Source: Portulaca oleracea (taxonomy: Eukaryota > Streptophyta > Magnoliopsida > Caryophyllales > Portulacaceae). From it: a stretch of 64,000 nt of DNA. The notes beneath the pieces were generated by a model. That model ran no database searches. It was not told the origin of the DNA and saw only the letters and a list, made by a program, of their open reading frames with translations. Position numbers and translations under genes: made by a program. Location of the stretch: NCBI GenBank assembly GCA_029582165.1, contig CM055884.1, positions 11,102,537 to 11,166,536 on the forward strand, in the 5' to 3' direction. Positions 1 to 10,257 of this stretch are shown piece after piece; positions within the stretch are counted from its first letter, which is position 1, and each line of letters opens with the position of its first letter.

Positions 1-1304
1 GAGGAATTACTTTTTTTTTATTTTTTGACATACACAAGGAGGAATTAATTAGTTAGTTAATTAATTGATTCAATAATTAATAATGTGAGAAACTAGAGAA
101 AGAAATCCCCTTAAAAATGGTATAACACCTTGAAGTTGAATGGTGTGTCGTCGCCATTTTTCTCTCCTCCATCCTCCTCCTTCTCTGGTGATGCTTGGAG
201 TTCTCTGTGCTAAACCTCTCCCGAAGCTGTGGATTCTCTCTCCTCACACCTTCTCTCTCCACCACCGCCACTACTACCACCCCATCGCCGCAGCTGACGA
301 TGATCCTCACCGGATCCACCAGCCCTTCGGTGGCGGTGCCTCCAAATGGCGCATTTCAGTCCCTATCGCCGACAGTGGAGTCGACTGGCAGAGGGACTAC
401 CTCCGCCGCCCGCCGATTCAGGACGGCGAGAGGTCGTGGAACGTCGCCTAGGACGCTCGCCCTACGCGGTGGCTCAATCAGCTCGATTTTGTGTGCTTGT
501 TGCTGTGGTTTTACCGTTTTATTTAAAGGAGGCTGCGAATTCGGACACTGCGAATTCTGAGGCTGTAAATTCGAAGGCTGTGAATTTGGAGGCTGTGAAG
601 AATTTAGTCCCCCTTCTCTACTGTGACCTTAACTTGGGTTGCCGGTGAAGGTGGTTATGAGTCTGCTTTGAACTAAACCGCCACCTCTGAAGCCACCAAC
701 ACCCGAACCCAAAACCACCCCTCTTCCTCTGTTTTTGGGTCTGCCTTGGATCAAACCCAATTCAGCACATTCGCCGACTATCGCCTAATTTACCGTCGTG
801 CCTCTGAATACGCCCCATCGAATCACCGGCGCCTCAACCTCAGCCTCCTTGTGACTTCTTTGCTCCCCTGTTTTTTGGTTGTAAGTGAATGAGAGAGAAA
901 GAAGGGAGGATGAATTACGTATTAATTGAAAATAAAAACAAATGAAAAAAAAGTAAAATTATTAGATGTTTTCCACCTCACTTTATAGGCCCCCACCATT
1001 TTGCTTAAATTGGGACTTTATGGTCTTGAGAGGACTTGTTGATTAATTAGGTTAGTGGGTTATCCTTTGGAGTCAATAACCCTATCCTTTATAGCTCCTT
1101 AGGAGGTCATGGTTTAGTTGGGATTTGAGAAATTTTGACTGCCCTTCTAATTCCAAATGTCTCAAATCTCGGCCTTTCATTATCTAATTTGGTTTTTTTA
1201 GGAATAAGTTGTGTTTCGTTCAATCTTATTTTTCAGGTGCAGGACCCTTGTGTTCCTCCGACTGAGGATTAGTGGAGTACTTCATAGAGAAATTGGAAAA
1301 TAAT
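1..1304. other. Unassigned flank with a weak coding-like stretch
   Basis: This segment lies left of the Ty3/gypsy element. About 140-900 is more GC-rich than its surroundings and has short overlapping open frames on the plus strand (for example 140-451 and 346-648) rich in Pro, Ser and Arg. I recognise no domain in them. 529-603 is a 15-bp minisatellite. The rest (900-1304) is AT-rich and shows nothing I can name. It could be a decayed gene fragment or part of an older transposon; I cannot choose between these. Confidence 0.3.
529..603 (+). repeat. 15-bp minisatellite, five units
   Basis: Five consecutive diverged copies of a 15-bp unit resembling GAGGCTGYGAATTCG. In the plus frame of the open stretch 346-648 they read as the pentapeptides EAANS, DTANS, EAVNS, KAVNL and EAVKN. 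The unit length is a multiple of three, so copy-number changes would not shift that frame. There is no evidence that the frame is translated. Confidence 0.75.
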
Positions 1305-4300
1305 TATAACACCCCCAAGTTACTAACCACTAGATTAAGCTAATGATTCACCTAACCCAATGATTAACGGCGGATAAATACATGAGAGAGTTACCGTCGT
1401 CCACGGAGGTGGACAAGGCTAAGACTAAACCCAACAAAAGCAATCAACCATATACCAACTTCAATCATGCATCATCAGCATAAAACTTTAAAATGTGAGT
1501 TAAACTCAGTACGTATACCCCTAACATGTAAGAATCTTTTCGTAATTTGTTATAGCTATTTAGCGCGGTTCCAAAACCATTAATAATAACGTAATAACAG
1601 TTTAACAATAAGAGTAGCATAACTTACATAGCTTGATCATAACTTAACCTGAACATGAAGAAATATAACTGAACCTGTACTTAAATCACAACTTAAATAA
1701 AAATTATTTATGAATTCTTCCTTTTAAAGGTAACTGGATAACCATAAACTTGTTTGAAATCAAATAAGATCAGGCATGAACTGACATAAACATACACATG
1801 AAACATTCCCATAAACATGACGTTAACTTCCATAAAACAAAACTTATAATCCTCGGTAAGTAACTGAAGCAACTTTATTTTGATCCCAAAAATTTGGAAA
1901 CTTAAGGTACATAAACCTTGGTATATCATACCACTTAATGCGTGACACAAACCGTACTTGGAACATATGACTTAGAAAGTGACCCGTAAATTACGTCACA
2001 AAACACGAGTTACAACGTATTCCCAACATATAGCAGAAACGGTTACTTCAAACTAACCATAAAGTGTGACTTATAACATGTTGTAAAATATACTTAAAAA
2101 AAACCATAAACAAGTCCTATAAGACTTAAACTCTTAACTTAAATCTCTAAAGTACTTAGTTACTTAAAACATAGTTGACGTATTATTATCCTAAAGGTCC
2201 CCTACTTGCGATCATCGGCTAAGCCTCCGTATGCGCATATTCGGACCGATCGGGAGATCCGGATAGTGGATAATTATCCTACACTGGCCAGGTTTCCATG
2301 GTGTGCAACTAAGACACTTTACTTATATTTTCCTTGGGTGACAAAAAGCACATATATAATTAACTTGGGGTGCACAAAGGCACATAAGCATATTTTTCCT
2401 TGGTGTGCACTAAGGCACCATAAACGTGGTGTGCACTAAGGCACCATAAACATGGGCGGAGCCTTTATTAATTTCTAAAACTTGAAAACTTAAACCTTAA
2501 TACCTTGACCTTGGATTCTTATTAAAACTAGTTCCTTAAACTACCCTTTTCTAATCATAACTTAAAGATATAATCTTGTAATCTCCTTGAATAAGACATG
2601 TACTTATAAAAGGGAATTTATTCATGAAATGACCCAACCAACCAAAGCATAGAATCATCGTAAAAGTTTCTAACATAAAGGGTACACCACATAAATACTT
2701 AGAAATAACTGTGAAATTATCCTGACAAATCGACCTGAATTACTTACCAAAAATCTATTAGAACTTACATATATTTTGAGCATAAATCATGATACTTTAC
2801 AAATAAACATGGATAATATAAAATAAATTTAAAACTTAACATAAATGATTAATTTATGATATTATTCATAAAAGGTCAGACAATGTACGTACTTGAAGAC
2901 TTAAAAACACGTACGGAACGAGCAGGGACTTGAACAGTGGTGCAACGATCTCTTGGAGGGACTTACAAGAAATGAAAATCATAAATTAGGACTTAACTTA
3001 GGTGGTAGTATGGGAGAATAACTTAGTGAAATTTCTAAGAATAACAATAATGAACTCGATCTCTAAGGCGTACTCGTGAGATCATAACTTATTCCTCAAA
3101 TATCAGAACATGTCATAAGAGAACTTTTCGGAATGGTAAGAACATATACTCCAACTTTGTAGTTCACCATGAAGGCTAAAAATGTAGCTAAGAAGAGTAA
3201 AAACTACCATCTTTACAAGCTGCCCAGAATAATAACCATTTAAACTTCAATTATTCGAAAAATCGAAACTCGAGCTCTACTTATTGGTTCGGAGCGGATA
3301 AGCTGTCTATGGAAAGCTCGTAATACATACTTCAACTTTCATTTTAACCCCAAGTTGATTTGAGCATGGGAAAGGGTCGAATTTCAGCCCAGGACAGAAG
3401 CGGCCACAAATATATTTCTGGAAAAACTCATATTTTTGCTTTTCACATAAAAGCACATAACTCTCTCTCCCGATATCCTATGAATGTATACCATACATTT
3501 TTGGAAAGCTTAAAATGTCCCCTACAACTTTTATTTGGATTACCAATTGATTTGGACATGGAAAAAGGTCGAAATTTAGCCATGAATATTAGATCATGAA
3601 ACTGATTTTCTGGGTAACTCATATTATTGCCCATTATTCAAAGACTCATAGCTTCCATTCCCGACATCCGATAGTTACAAACTATACCATTCTGGAAATC
3701 TTAAAGAATGACATAAAACTTTCGTGTTGAACATTTGGATCAAAAGGGTCTCTAAACAGAAAAACATGCATTTAGGTACTGACCTCAGAACACGTATATA
3801 ATTGCAGCACTTTACGGTTTTGGCCATAACTCAAGTTATAAACCTCGAAATCTCGAGATTCAAAAACCGGGTGTTAGCTAACATCTTGGGCTACCATTTT
3901 ATGTAAAAATCTGGGTCAAAATCATATCCTACACCCTCTAGGAAAATCATATTACAACCAGGAACATCCTAGATCATTTATTTAGCTTTGCATGTAAGTT
4001 GTACTTGACTAACTCATACTAATCACACCCTAAATACACCTCTTCAGCATGAACATAATTTTGCAGAATTAAACCCTCAGAAAACACCCATCCACGGCCC
4101 TAAAATCCACATGCAACATATAATTTCAACATAATTCAATCCTCCAAGTGAATTCCTTCACATAATCAACATCGAAACTTCATAAAATTCAATCATTTGC
4201 TACTCCAAACCTATTCTAAGTTCATGCGTCTATACCTAATTATAATCCCACTCTTCACAGCGAATTACACTACCAAATCATCATGCATGTCCAGATTGTA

Positions 4301-5250
4301 TCAACATTCATACTTATTCTTACATAAAAACACAAAATTCATCACACTTACCCAATTCCTCCTCTAGTAATCTTATATCTTCAATCACCACCACTTGACC
4401 CCAAGGAAAAACTTAATTAACCTTCTGTAAAACATAAAAAAAAGAACCAATAACTCATATTACAACTAGGGTTTACATTTGAGAGGGAGTAGGAGAGTGA
4501 TGGAGTAGATTACCACTTAATTTGGAGAGAATGAGTAAGAAAAGAAGAGGAATGATGGTGGTGGTGGGTGGCTGTGACGGGTAGCCGCCGGTGGCCGGCG
4601 AGAGCACGGCGGCAGCAGCAGTGGTTGGCCGACAGTGGTGGGTGGTGGCTGGCGTGGATGAGAGGGGAAGCCAAAGAGACACGCAAGGGAGATTGAGAGC
4701 AAGTGTTGTATTTGAATTAGAAAAATACTACTCCCTCCTTACTATTATATACATACTAATAAGATTAAGGCCCAAACTCCATCCCCCTCTCTTTCTTTGA
4801 TTTGGCCAAATGGCCCAAATAACCCAAAATTTTATCAATTTATTTCCTTCTCTTACACTCATATCTCCCGACTTCCCCAAACTACCGAGATTTATTAAAC
4901 CGTAAAAATATTATCGGAAACCCAAATAAATATATTCATACACCTCCATAAAATTTCTCGTAATTATAATCCCAAATTGACTTGCATAAAAGAAAGACCC
5001 GATATATCGGTCTCGGAAATTTTTTTATAAATGATCAGGATCACTATAAAGATTGTCGGAAGATAATTCTCAAGAAAAGAAAATTAAACTGGTTCGTTGA
5101 CGATCATTGCATTGTTCAAGTCCTGCAAATCATACACTGAGTTAGGAAAAAAAAGAACTTGCGCTTTAATTATTCGTGATTTATTCTTAACCTTGATTAT
5201 TTAAACTAATTAGTATGTATTAAGGGAGGGATTTTCTTCGGGTTATTACA
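1305..5250 (-). repeat. 3' LTR of the chromovirus (about 3.9 kb)
   Basis: In element orientation this LTR begins at 5250 with TGTAATAACC, directly after the purine tract, and ends at 1305 with GGGGGTGTTATA. The end is a one-base variant of the expected TGTTACA seen in the other copy. The length of 3,946 bp is large for a plant LTR but known in Tekay/Del chromoviruses. It contains short GGTGTGCACTAAGGCAC repeats (about 2299-2455), a GC-rich patch (about 4560-4690), and a possible minus-strand TATA element near 4743-4754. Compared with the other copy it lacks about 196 bp after position 1483. Confidence 0.8.
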
Positions 5251-5265
5251 CCTTACTCCCCTTAA
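5251..5265 (-). promoter_or_regulatory. Polypurine tract of the chromovirus
   Basis: The minus strand carries a purine-rich stretch, AAGGGGAGTAAGG, immediately before the LTR start TGTAATAACC. This is where second-strand synthesis would be primed. It is what fixes the inner edge of the left LTR at 5250. Confidence 0.65.
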
Positions 5266-5322
5266 AAGAAGTTTCTTCCCCGAAACTTGAAAATACTACC
5301 CTCTTATCTTCGGTGTCTTACC

Positions 5323-5505
5323 TTAAAACAGATGGGGGTACTTGTTTCGCATGTCCTCTACGGTTTCCCATGTATCTTCCGACATAGAGTGATTAGTCCA
5401 AAGGACTTTCACCAGGGGGATTTCCTTGGAGCGTAAAAGCTTGACCCTCCAGTCCAGAATCTGAACCGGCACTTCTTCATAAGATAGATTCTCCGCGATA
5501 GTCAT
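5323..5505 (-). pseudogene. Chromodomain at the polyprotein C terminus
   Basis: The frame ends in VQILDWRVKLLRSKEIPLVKVLWTNHSMSEDTWETVEDMRNKYPHLF. The R..K.....V.W......TWE.E..M...YP pattern is the chromodomain attached to integrase in chromoviruses, thought to direct insertion to particular chromatin. It is separated from the integrase frame by a one-base shift near 5510. Confidence 0.85.
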
Positions 5506-5519
5506 TGGCTCAGGTTCAA

Positions 5520-7024
5520 CTACATGGCTCGGTCCGGTATATATTTTCGCAACTGAGAAATATGAAACACATCATGAAAATGCTCTAACTCTGTAGGCAA
5601 TTCAAGCCTATAAGTGATTGGGTTAATCTTCACAATAATCTCATAAGGCCCAATATACCGAGGGTTTAGCTTCCCTTTAACCTTGAATCTACGCACTCCT
5701 TTAGTGGGTGAAACCTTGAGAAATACTTTATCTCCTGGCTGAAACTCTAAAGGTTTCCTTCTTCGATCAGCATAACTTTTCTGCCGACTTTGAGCGGTCT
5801 TGATATACTGCTGGATGACCCATACTTTATCCATCATGTCCTGTATCATCTCGGGACCCACTATTAATGTTTCACCTAGTTCATCCCAACATAAAGGGGA
5901 TCTGCATCTTCGTCCGTAAAGAGCCTCAAAAGGCGCCATCTAAATCGTAGCTTGGTAACTATTGTTGTAGGAGAATTCCTCTAATGGTAAGAACTCTTCC
6001 CAACTTCCTTGAAAATCTAAGACGCATGCCGAAGCATATCTTCTAGTATTTGATCTATCCTTCCTGTTTGACCGTCTGTTTCTGGATGATACAAGCTACT
6101 GAAGCTCAGCGTGGTGCCAAAGGCCTTCTGTAGAGCTACCCAAAATCGTGATTGGAACCTGGTGTCTCGATCAGAGACTATGTCCTTGAGGATGCCGGGC
6201 ATAGTTATTAAAATCCCGATCTTGATTTACGATCCTACAATTTTATGGTCTAAAATTCTTGAAACGATTCTACTACTTACACACGATCCACGATCCTACA
6301 TGGGCTAAATTCTGATCCTAACTTCCCTATAGTTTCGAGTTAGGATCCCGATTTTAACAACCTTGATGTCGGGTAGCCTTACTATTTACTTCACATAAAT
6401 ATCTGCTAACTTATCAACCTTCCAACTCTCATTGATTAGAATGAAATGGGCAGATTTAGTCAATCAATCCACGATTACCCATACCGCATTCTTCTTGGCG
6501 ACCATCTAGGGCAATCCCATGATAAAATCTATAGATATTGAATCCCATTTCCATGTAGAGATTTCTAATGACCTTAACTCTCCTATAGGCCGCTGGTGCT
6601 CTATCTTCACCTTTTGACATGTGAGACACTTATCCACAAAATTGGCGATGTCCTTCTTCATGTTAGGCCACCAGAACTTCTCCTTTCTATCTCGGTACAT
6701 CTTAGTACCTCCTGGGTGAGCTGAGTATGGGGCGTTGTGCCCTTCTTGCAGAATCCTCTCTCGTAGATCTCGCCTCGCAGGCACACATAGACGATTTTGG
6801 AACCTCAAGGTTCCATCCCCGTGAACCAAAAACCCTGGCATTTTTCCTTGTTCTATTCCTGTACGGATATACCTTAAATGATCATCATTCATCTGTTCCT
6901 CCTTGATTTCATCCAAAATGGAGGGTTGTACCTGAAGTTCTTCCAACTGTGTTTTCACATAATCTAGCGGGACTACCTCAATCCCTACTTCCTGAATTTC
7001 TTGGTTGAGCTTTGATTTGGCCAT
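5520..7024 (-). pseudogene. Integrase remnant interrupted by a MITE
   Basis: 6506-7024 holds the HHCC zinc-binding region (HNAPYSAHPGG ... KCLTCQK) and the first catalytic Asp in SIDFIMGLP. Next, 6374-6420 reads VDKLADIYVK, a stop, then IVRLP. A 165-bp MITE lies at 6200-6364. 6017-6199 has the second catalytic Asp in IVSDRDTRF and [10 protein letters not shown], where the third catalytic residue, usually Glu, appears as Gly. 5520-5939 is the C-terminal part (MAPFEALYGRRCRSP ... RRFKVKGKLNPRYIGPYEI). Further frameshifts and stops occur near 5945 and 6020. Confidence 0.88.
6200..6364. mobile_element. Mutator-type MITE inside integrase
   Basis: A 165-bp insertion with inverted ends: GTTATTAAAATC on the left and GATTTTAACAAC on the right. 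It is flanked by a 9-bp duplication of integrase sequence, GATGCCGGG at 6191-6199 and GATGTCGGG at 6365-6373, with one mismatch. Removing it and one repeat restores the order IVRLP...GI of the integrase frame. The 9-bp duplication suggests the Mutator superfamily. It is non-coding. Confidence 0.8.
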
Positions 7025-7067
7025 CTTTGGCGCATCTGAGCAATACTGATTCTTTCTACTTAGGGCA

Positions 7068-7450
7068 TCAGCTACTGAAATTGGCCTTCCCTGGATGGTA
7101 TTGAATGTCTAAGTCGTAATCCTTGATGAGTTCCAACCATCTTCGTTGTCTTAGGTTCAACTCTTCCTGAGTGAAAATGTATTTGAGACTCTGATGATTT
7201 GTGAAACTTTGATGGAAACACCGTGTAAATAATGCCTCTGGATCTTTTAAAGCAAAACTACCGCGGCTAACTCTAAATCCTGAGTAGGGTAATTCAACTC
7301 GTAAGGCTTTAACTGCCAAGAGGCGTAAGCTATGACCTTGTCACCTTGCATCAAGACACATCCTAACCCTCGTTTGAACGCGTCGCTATATACGACGTAT
7401 TCTTTCCCTTCTACTGGCAAGGCCAAGATTGGTGCCGATGTGAGTCTCAT
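7068..7450 (-). pseudogene. RNase H remnant
   Basis: Two overlapping minus-strand frames carry [25 protein letters not shown] (first catalytic Asp in YSDA), [27 protein letters not shown] (catalytic Glu region), then [37 protein letters not shown]. This is the standard Ty3 RNase H domain directly after RT. A frameshift near 7250-7320 divides it. Confidence 0.85.
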
Positions 7451-8318
7451 TTTGAGTTCTTGAAGTGCTTGCTCACACTTTTCTGACCATCAAACTTGGT
7501 AGTCTTTCTCCACAGACTCGTCAACAGCAAAGCAACCTTAGAAGAATCTTTTATGAAACGCCTGTAATAGCCTGCCATACCTAGAAAACTCCTTACTTCA
7601 GTAATAGTGGTGGGTCTAGCCCAGTTCATGACTGATTCAACCTTCTGCGAATCGAATTTGATCCCTTCTTTGGTCACTATATGCCCTAAAAAGGCTACTT
7701 CTTCCAGCCAAAATTCACACTTCTTCGACTTAGCATATAACTGTTGTTCTCTTAAAGTTTGAAGCTCTATTCTCAAATGTTGTTCATGCTCTTCTCGAGT
7801 CGTTGAGTAAATCAAAATAAGTCATCAACACGGAGCAGTGGATACTTGTTCTTGATAGTAACCTTGTTTAACTCTCGGTAATTGATACCCAGCTTCAGGC
7901 TTCCATCATTTTCCTTATCGAACAAAACTGGCGCTCCCCTGGGAGACACACTTGGCCTGATAAACCCTAACTGAATCAACTCATCTAGTTGGGTCTTGAG
8001 CTCTTTCAACTCACCAAGTGTCATTCGATAAGGCGCCTTTGATATTGGTTACGTATCTGATACTAGCTCTATTTCAAAATCAATTTCCCTCCTCGGGGGT
8101 AGGCTAGTTAGCTCTTCGGGAAAAACATCTGGAAAATCCCTTACTACGAAAATAACTTCGATTTTCAGCTCCTTTGGCTTACTTCCTATCACATAACATA
8201 AATATCCTTCAGCTCCTTGGCGTATGAGCCTTCTTGCCTTCATCAAAGAGACAATCTTACCATTGAGCTTTCCTGATTCACCCTTGAAATGAACTTTACC
8301 TCCTAACTGACTTTTCAA
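7447..8318 (-). pseudogene. Reverse transcriptase remnant, catalytic core deleted
   Basis: The frame at 8049-8318 carries the protease-RT linker, with VVRDFPDVFPEEL and LPPRREIDFEIEL. 7812-8024 carries the first RT block, ending [12 protein letters not shown]. 7447-7815, in another frame, resumes at [13 protein letters not shown] and includes [15 protein letters not shown] and [15 protein letters not shown], typical of the RT thumb. The segment between DDLF and IYS, which normally holds the palm with the FG.T.AP and Y/FIDD motifs (roughly 75-80 residues in this family), is missing. The junction lies where two similar GATGA-containing sequences would meet. No polymerase activity is possible. 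Confidence 0.9.
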
Positions 8319-8336
8319 AACAACAATCCCTTCGTC

Positions 8337-8656
8337 TCATTTTATCTTGGCTCCATGCTTGGCTAACCAATCCATGCCTAAGATAACATCAAATTCAACT
8401 ATATCTATGACAAAAAGGTCTACGTGGAAGATTTCTTCATATATTTTGAGCGTCACATTCAGGAGTGCCCTTTCACTTGCTATAACTTGGCCATTTGGTA
8501 GCCGTATTTGATACGATACTACCTTTTCATGATTCTGCAAGCCTAGCTCAAAACAAACACGCACAGAAATAAACGAATGAGAAGTACCAAAATCAAATAA
8601 AACATAAACAAATCTTGGTTTATTAATAGAGTTCCAGTGACCACAATACTTAATGT
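8337..8656 (-). pseudogene. Retropepsin-like protease remnant
   Basis: After a one-base frameshift the frame reads FVYVLFDFGTSHSFIS, matching the retropepsin active-site region; the usual Asp-Ser/Thr-Gly is here Asp-Phe-Gly. It continues to VDLFVIDIVEFDVILGMDWLAKHGA, the conserved LGMDWL block that ends the domain. The changed active-site neighbour and the frameshift make activity unlikely. Confidence 0.8.
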
Positions 8657-8662
8657 GGTCAC

Positions 8663-8821
8663 CTCCTTAACCAGATAGAAGGTCCCGATGGTTACCCATT
8701 TCTCTTTCGGTACCTCAAGGTCCTCAAAGATCTTTTCCATACCCTAAATCCAATCTTCTAATTCCACAGGGTTAAACCCTCTTGCATAGGTTCTAGGGTT
8801 CCTCTTGGCCACCCTATTAGC
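8663..8821 (-). pseudogene. gag remnant
   Basis: The minus-strand frame reads RVAKRNPRTYARGFNPVELEDWI, a stop, then GMEKIFEDLEVPKEKWVTIGTFYLVKE. This resembles the N-terminal retrotransposon gag domain (the W...EKIFE...V.....TFYL pattern of Ty3 gag). It breaks off after TFYLVKE and passes directly into the protease leader VVTGTLLIN. The second half of gag, including the CCHC zinc knuckle, is deleted. Confidence 0.75.
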
Positions 8822-9001
8822 ATGGTCCTCATTCTTAAAGACACTACTCCCTTCCTCCAACATAGTCCATAACATAGCAGAGGAAAAGAAGAGATAAGTT
8901 TTGGCTCGAAGCCCCAAAATATATCAACACCATGAAATCAAAAGCCCCAATAGCATAACACAACATCATTATGTCTCATTCATTAGTTGCACCTGAACTC
9001 C

Positions 9002-9693
9002 CTAAGAAGGAATATAGTCCTCGTCATCATCATCATCATCGTTAGTCTCGGTATCATCACTCTTCCCCGTCTTGGGATGCACAACAGATTGACTTGCCTC
9101 TTTACTTTCTCCACGACCCGAGCTGATCTCTGTGACCATGGGATCAGGCACTGGAGGAGCAGGAAGGATCTCTACTTCATTGGATGCATGGGATGGGACA
9201 TGGGACGGCTGCGCTTCCTCTTCTTCCCCCATCTTTTATGGGTTCTTCTTCTTCCCATGATCCGATTGGTGCCCCGGATTAACAGGCGGGGGAGGGAACT
9301 CCTCAAATCCTTAGGGAGGTTGAGGCCCTAGCAAATCTATAAAATAATAGGGAATTTCCCATGGTTGCATCTCACAATGGTTCGCATATTCCTGTACCTT
9401 GAGCTCAAAAGGGACCACCGACCATGCTTCTAAAGTCCCAAAACGCTCCTCGTGTACTCCTTGATCAAATGTGTAAATGAAATTGTGATAATTGTTCCTG
9501 AACCTACTCCATGGAGGCGTATAAGGGAGGGTGGATATCAGGCAGTGAGCCCTCCGTACTCGTCGTGATACATCGAGTTAGGGTTTCTTCGCAACGTGTC
9601 AAAAGTAGACGACAGTCTAGAGATGTGAGCAGTAACACATCCCCCTGGTGGCATAAACATTATATACGGGTTTGGGGTTTCGGGGTCGGCCAT
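9002..9693 (-). pseudogene. Extra ORF upstream of gag, decayed
   Basis: Read on the minus strand, a coding frame starts at an ATG at 9691-9693 (MADPETPNPYIMFMPPGG...). After a stop it shifts frame near 9540, then continues through a segment rich in aromatic residues (reading PPWSRFRNNYHNF and later GVHEERFGTLEAWSVVPFE). It meets two more in-frame stops near 9320 and 9240 and ends at 9002 in an acidic tail with six Asp in a row before EDYIPS. It lies between the primer binding site and the gag remnant and is about 220 codons long. I see no capsid, zinc-knuckle or known enzyme motif. The middle portion reads like a folded protein; the tail looks disordered. Function unknown. It could be a lineage-specific additional retrotransposon ORF or a captured host sequence. 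Confidence 0.55.
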
Positions 9694-10241
9694 CTCTCAT
9701 ATCATATAACATTTTAACGATTAGTAAAATAAGACAACATTTTCCCGGCATAAACTTATATCATAAACTTTGCCCGGACGAAACCCATAACTATATCAAC
9801 TCTTAAACAACTGCACATATCATAATAGACTCAAACTTATATCATCACATCAATGTATATCATAATACTTCTCATAAACATACATAACATCACTATTTAC
9901 CAAACCTTTTTAAGCTTATAGACTTGTAACAAATCCTGAACTTAACATTTCAACCTATACTCAACTTTCCTTATATTCATGCATACTTCTCTTTATTTCC
10001 TAAATCTTGTCAAACCACTAGTAATATACTTGGACCTTTTTCATACCCCGAGATTCATTGTTCAACTTAGAACAAGACTCAAGCATTTCTTCAGGTACCT
10101 TATGTACTTAGATTCTAAAAGATCACTTGCATATAAACTCTTATCCTATACCTTATATTGCTTGATTACCTCTAACTTTATCATATATTTTTTCCTTAAC
10201 ACCTAAAAATACCCCGAAGGGGTTTCTCCAAGTTTTGTTAT

Positions 10242-10253
10242 GCTCTAATGCCA
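10242..10253 (-). promoter_or_regulatory. Primer binding site of the chromovirus
   Basis: The minus strand reads TGGCATTAGAGC, four bases inside the LTR edge at 10258. The plant initiator-Met tRNA primer site is TGGTATCAGAGC, so 10 of 12 bases match. Position and orientation fit a minus-strand retrotransposon. Confidence 0.75.
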
Positions 10254-10257
10254 CAAC

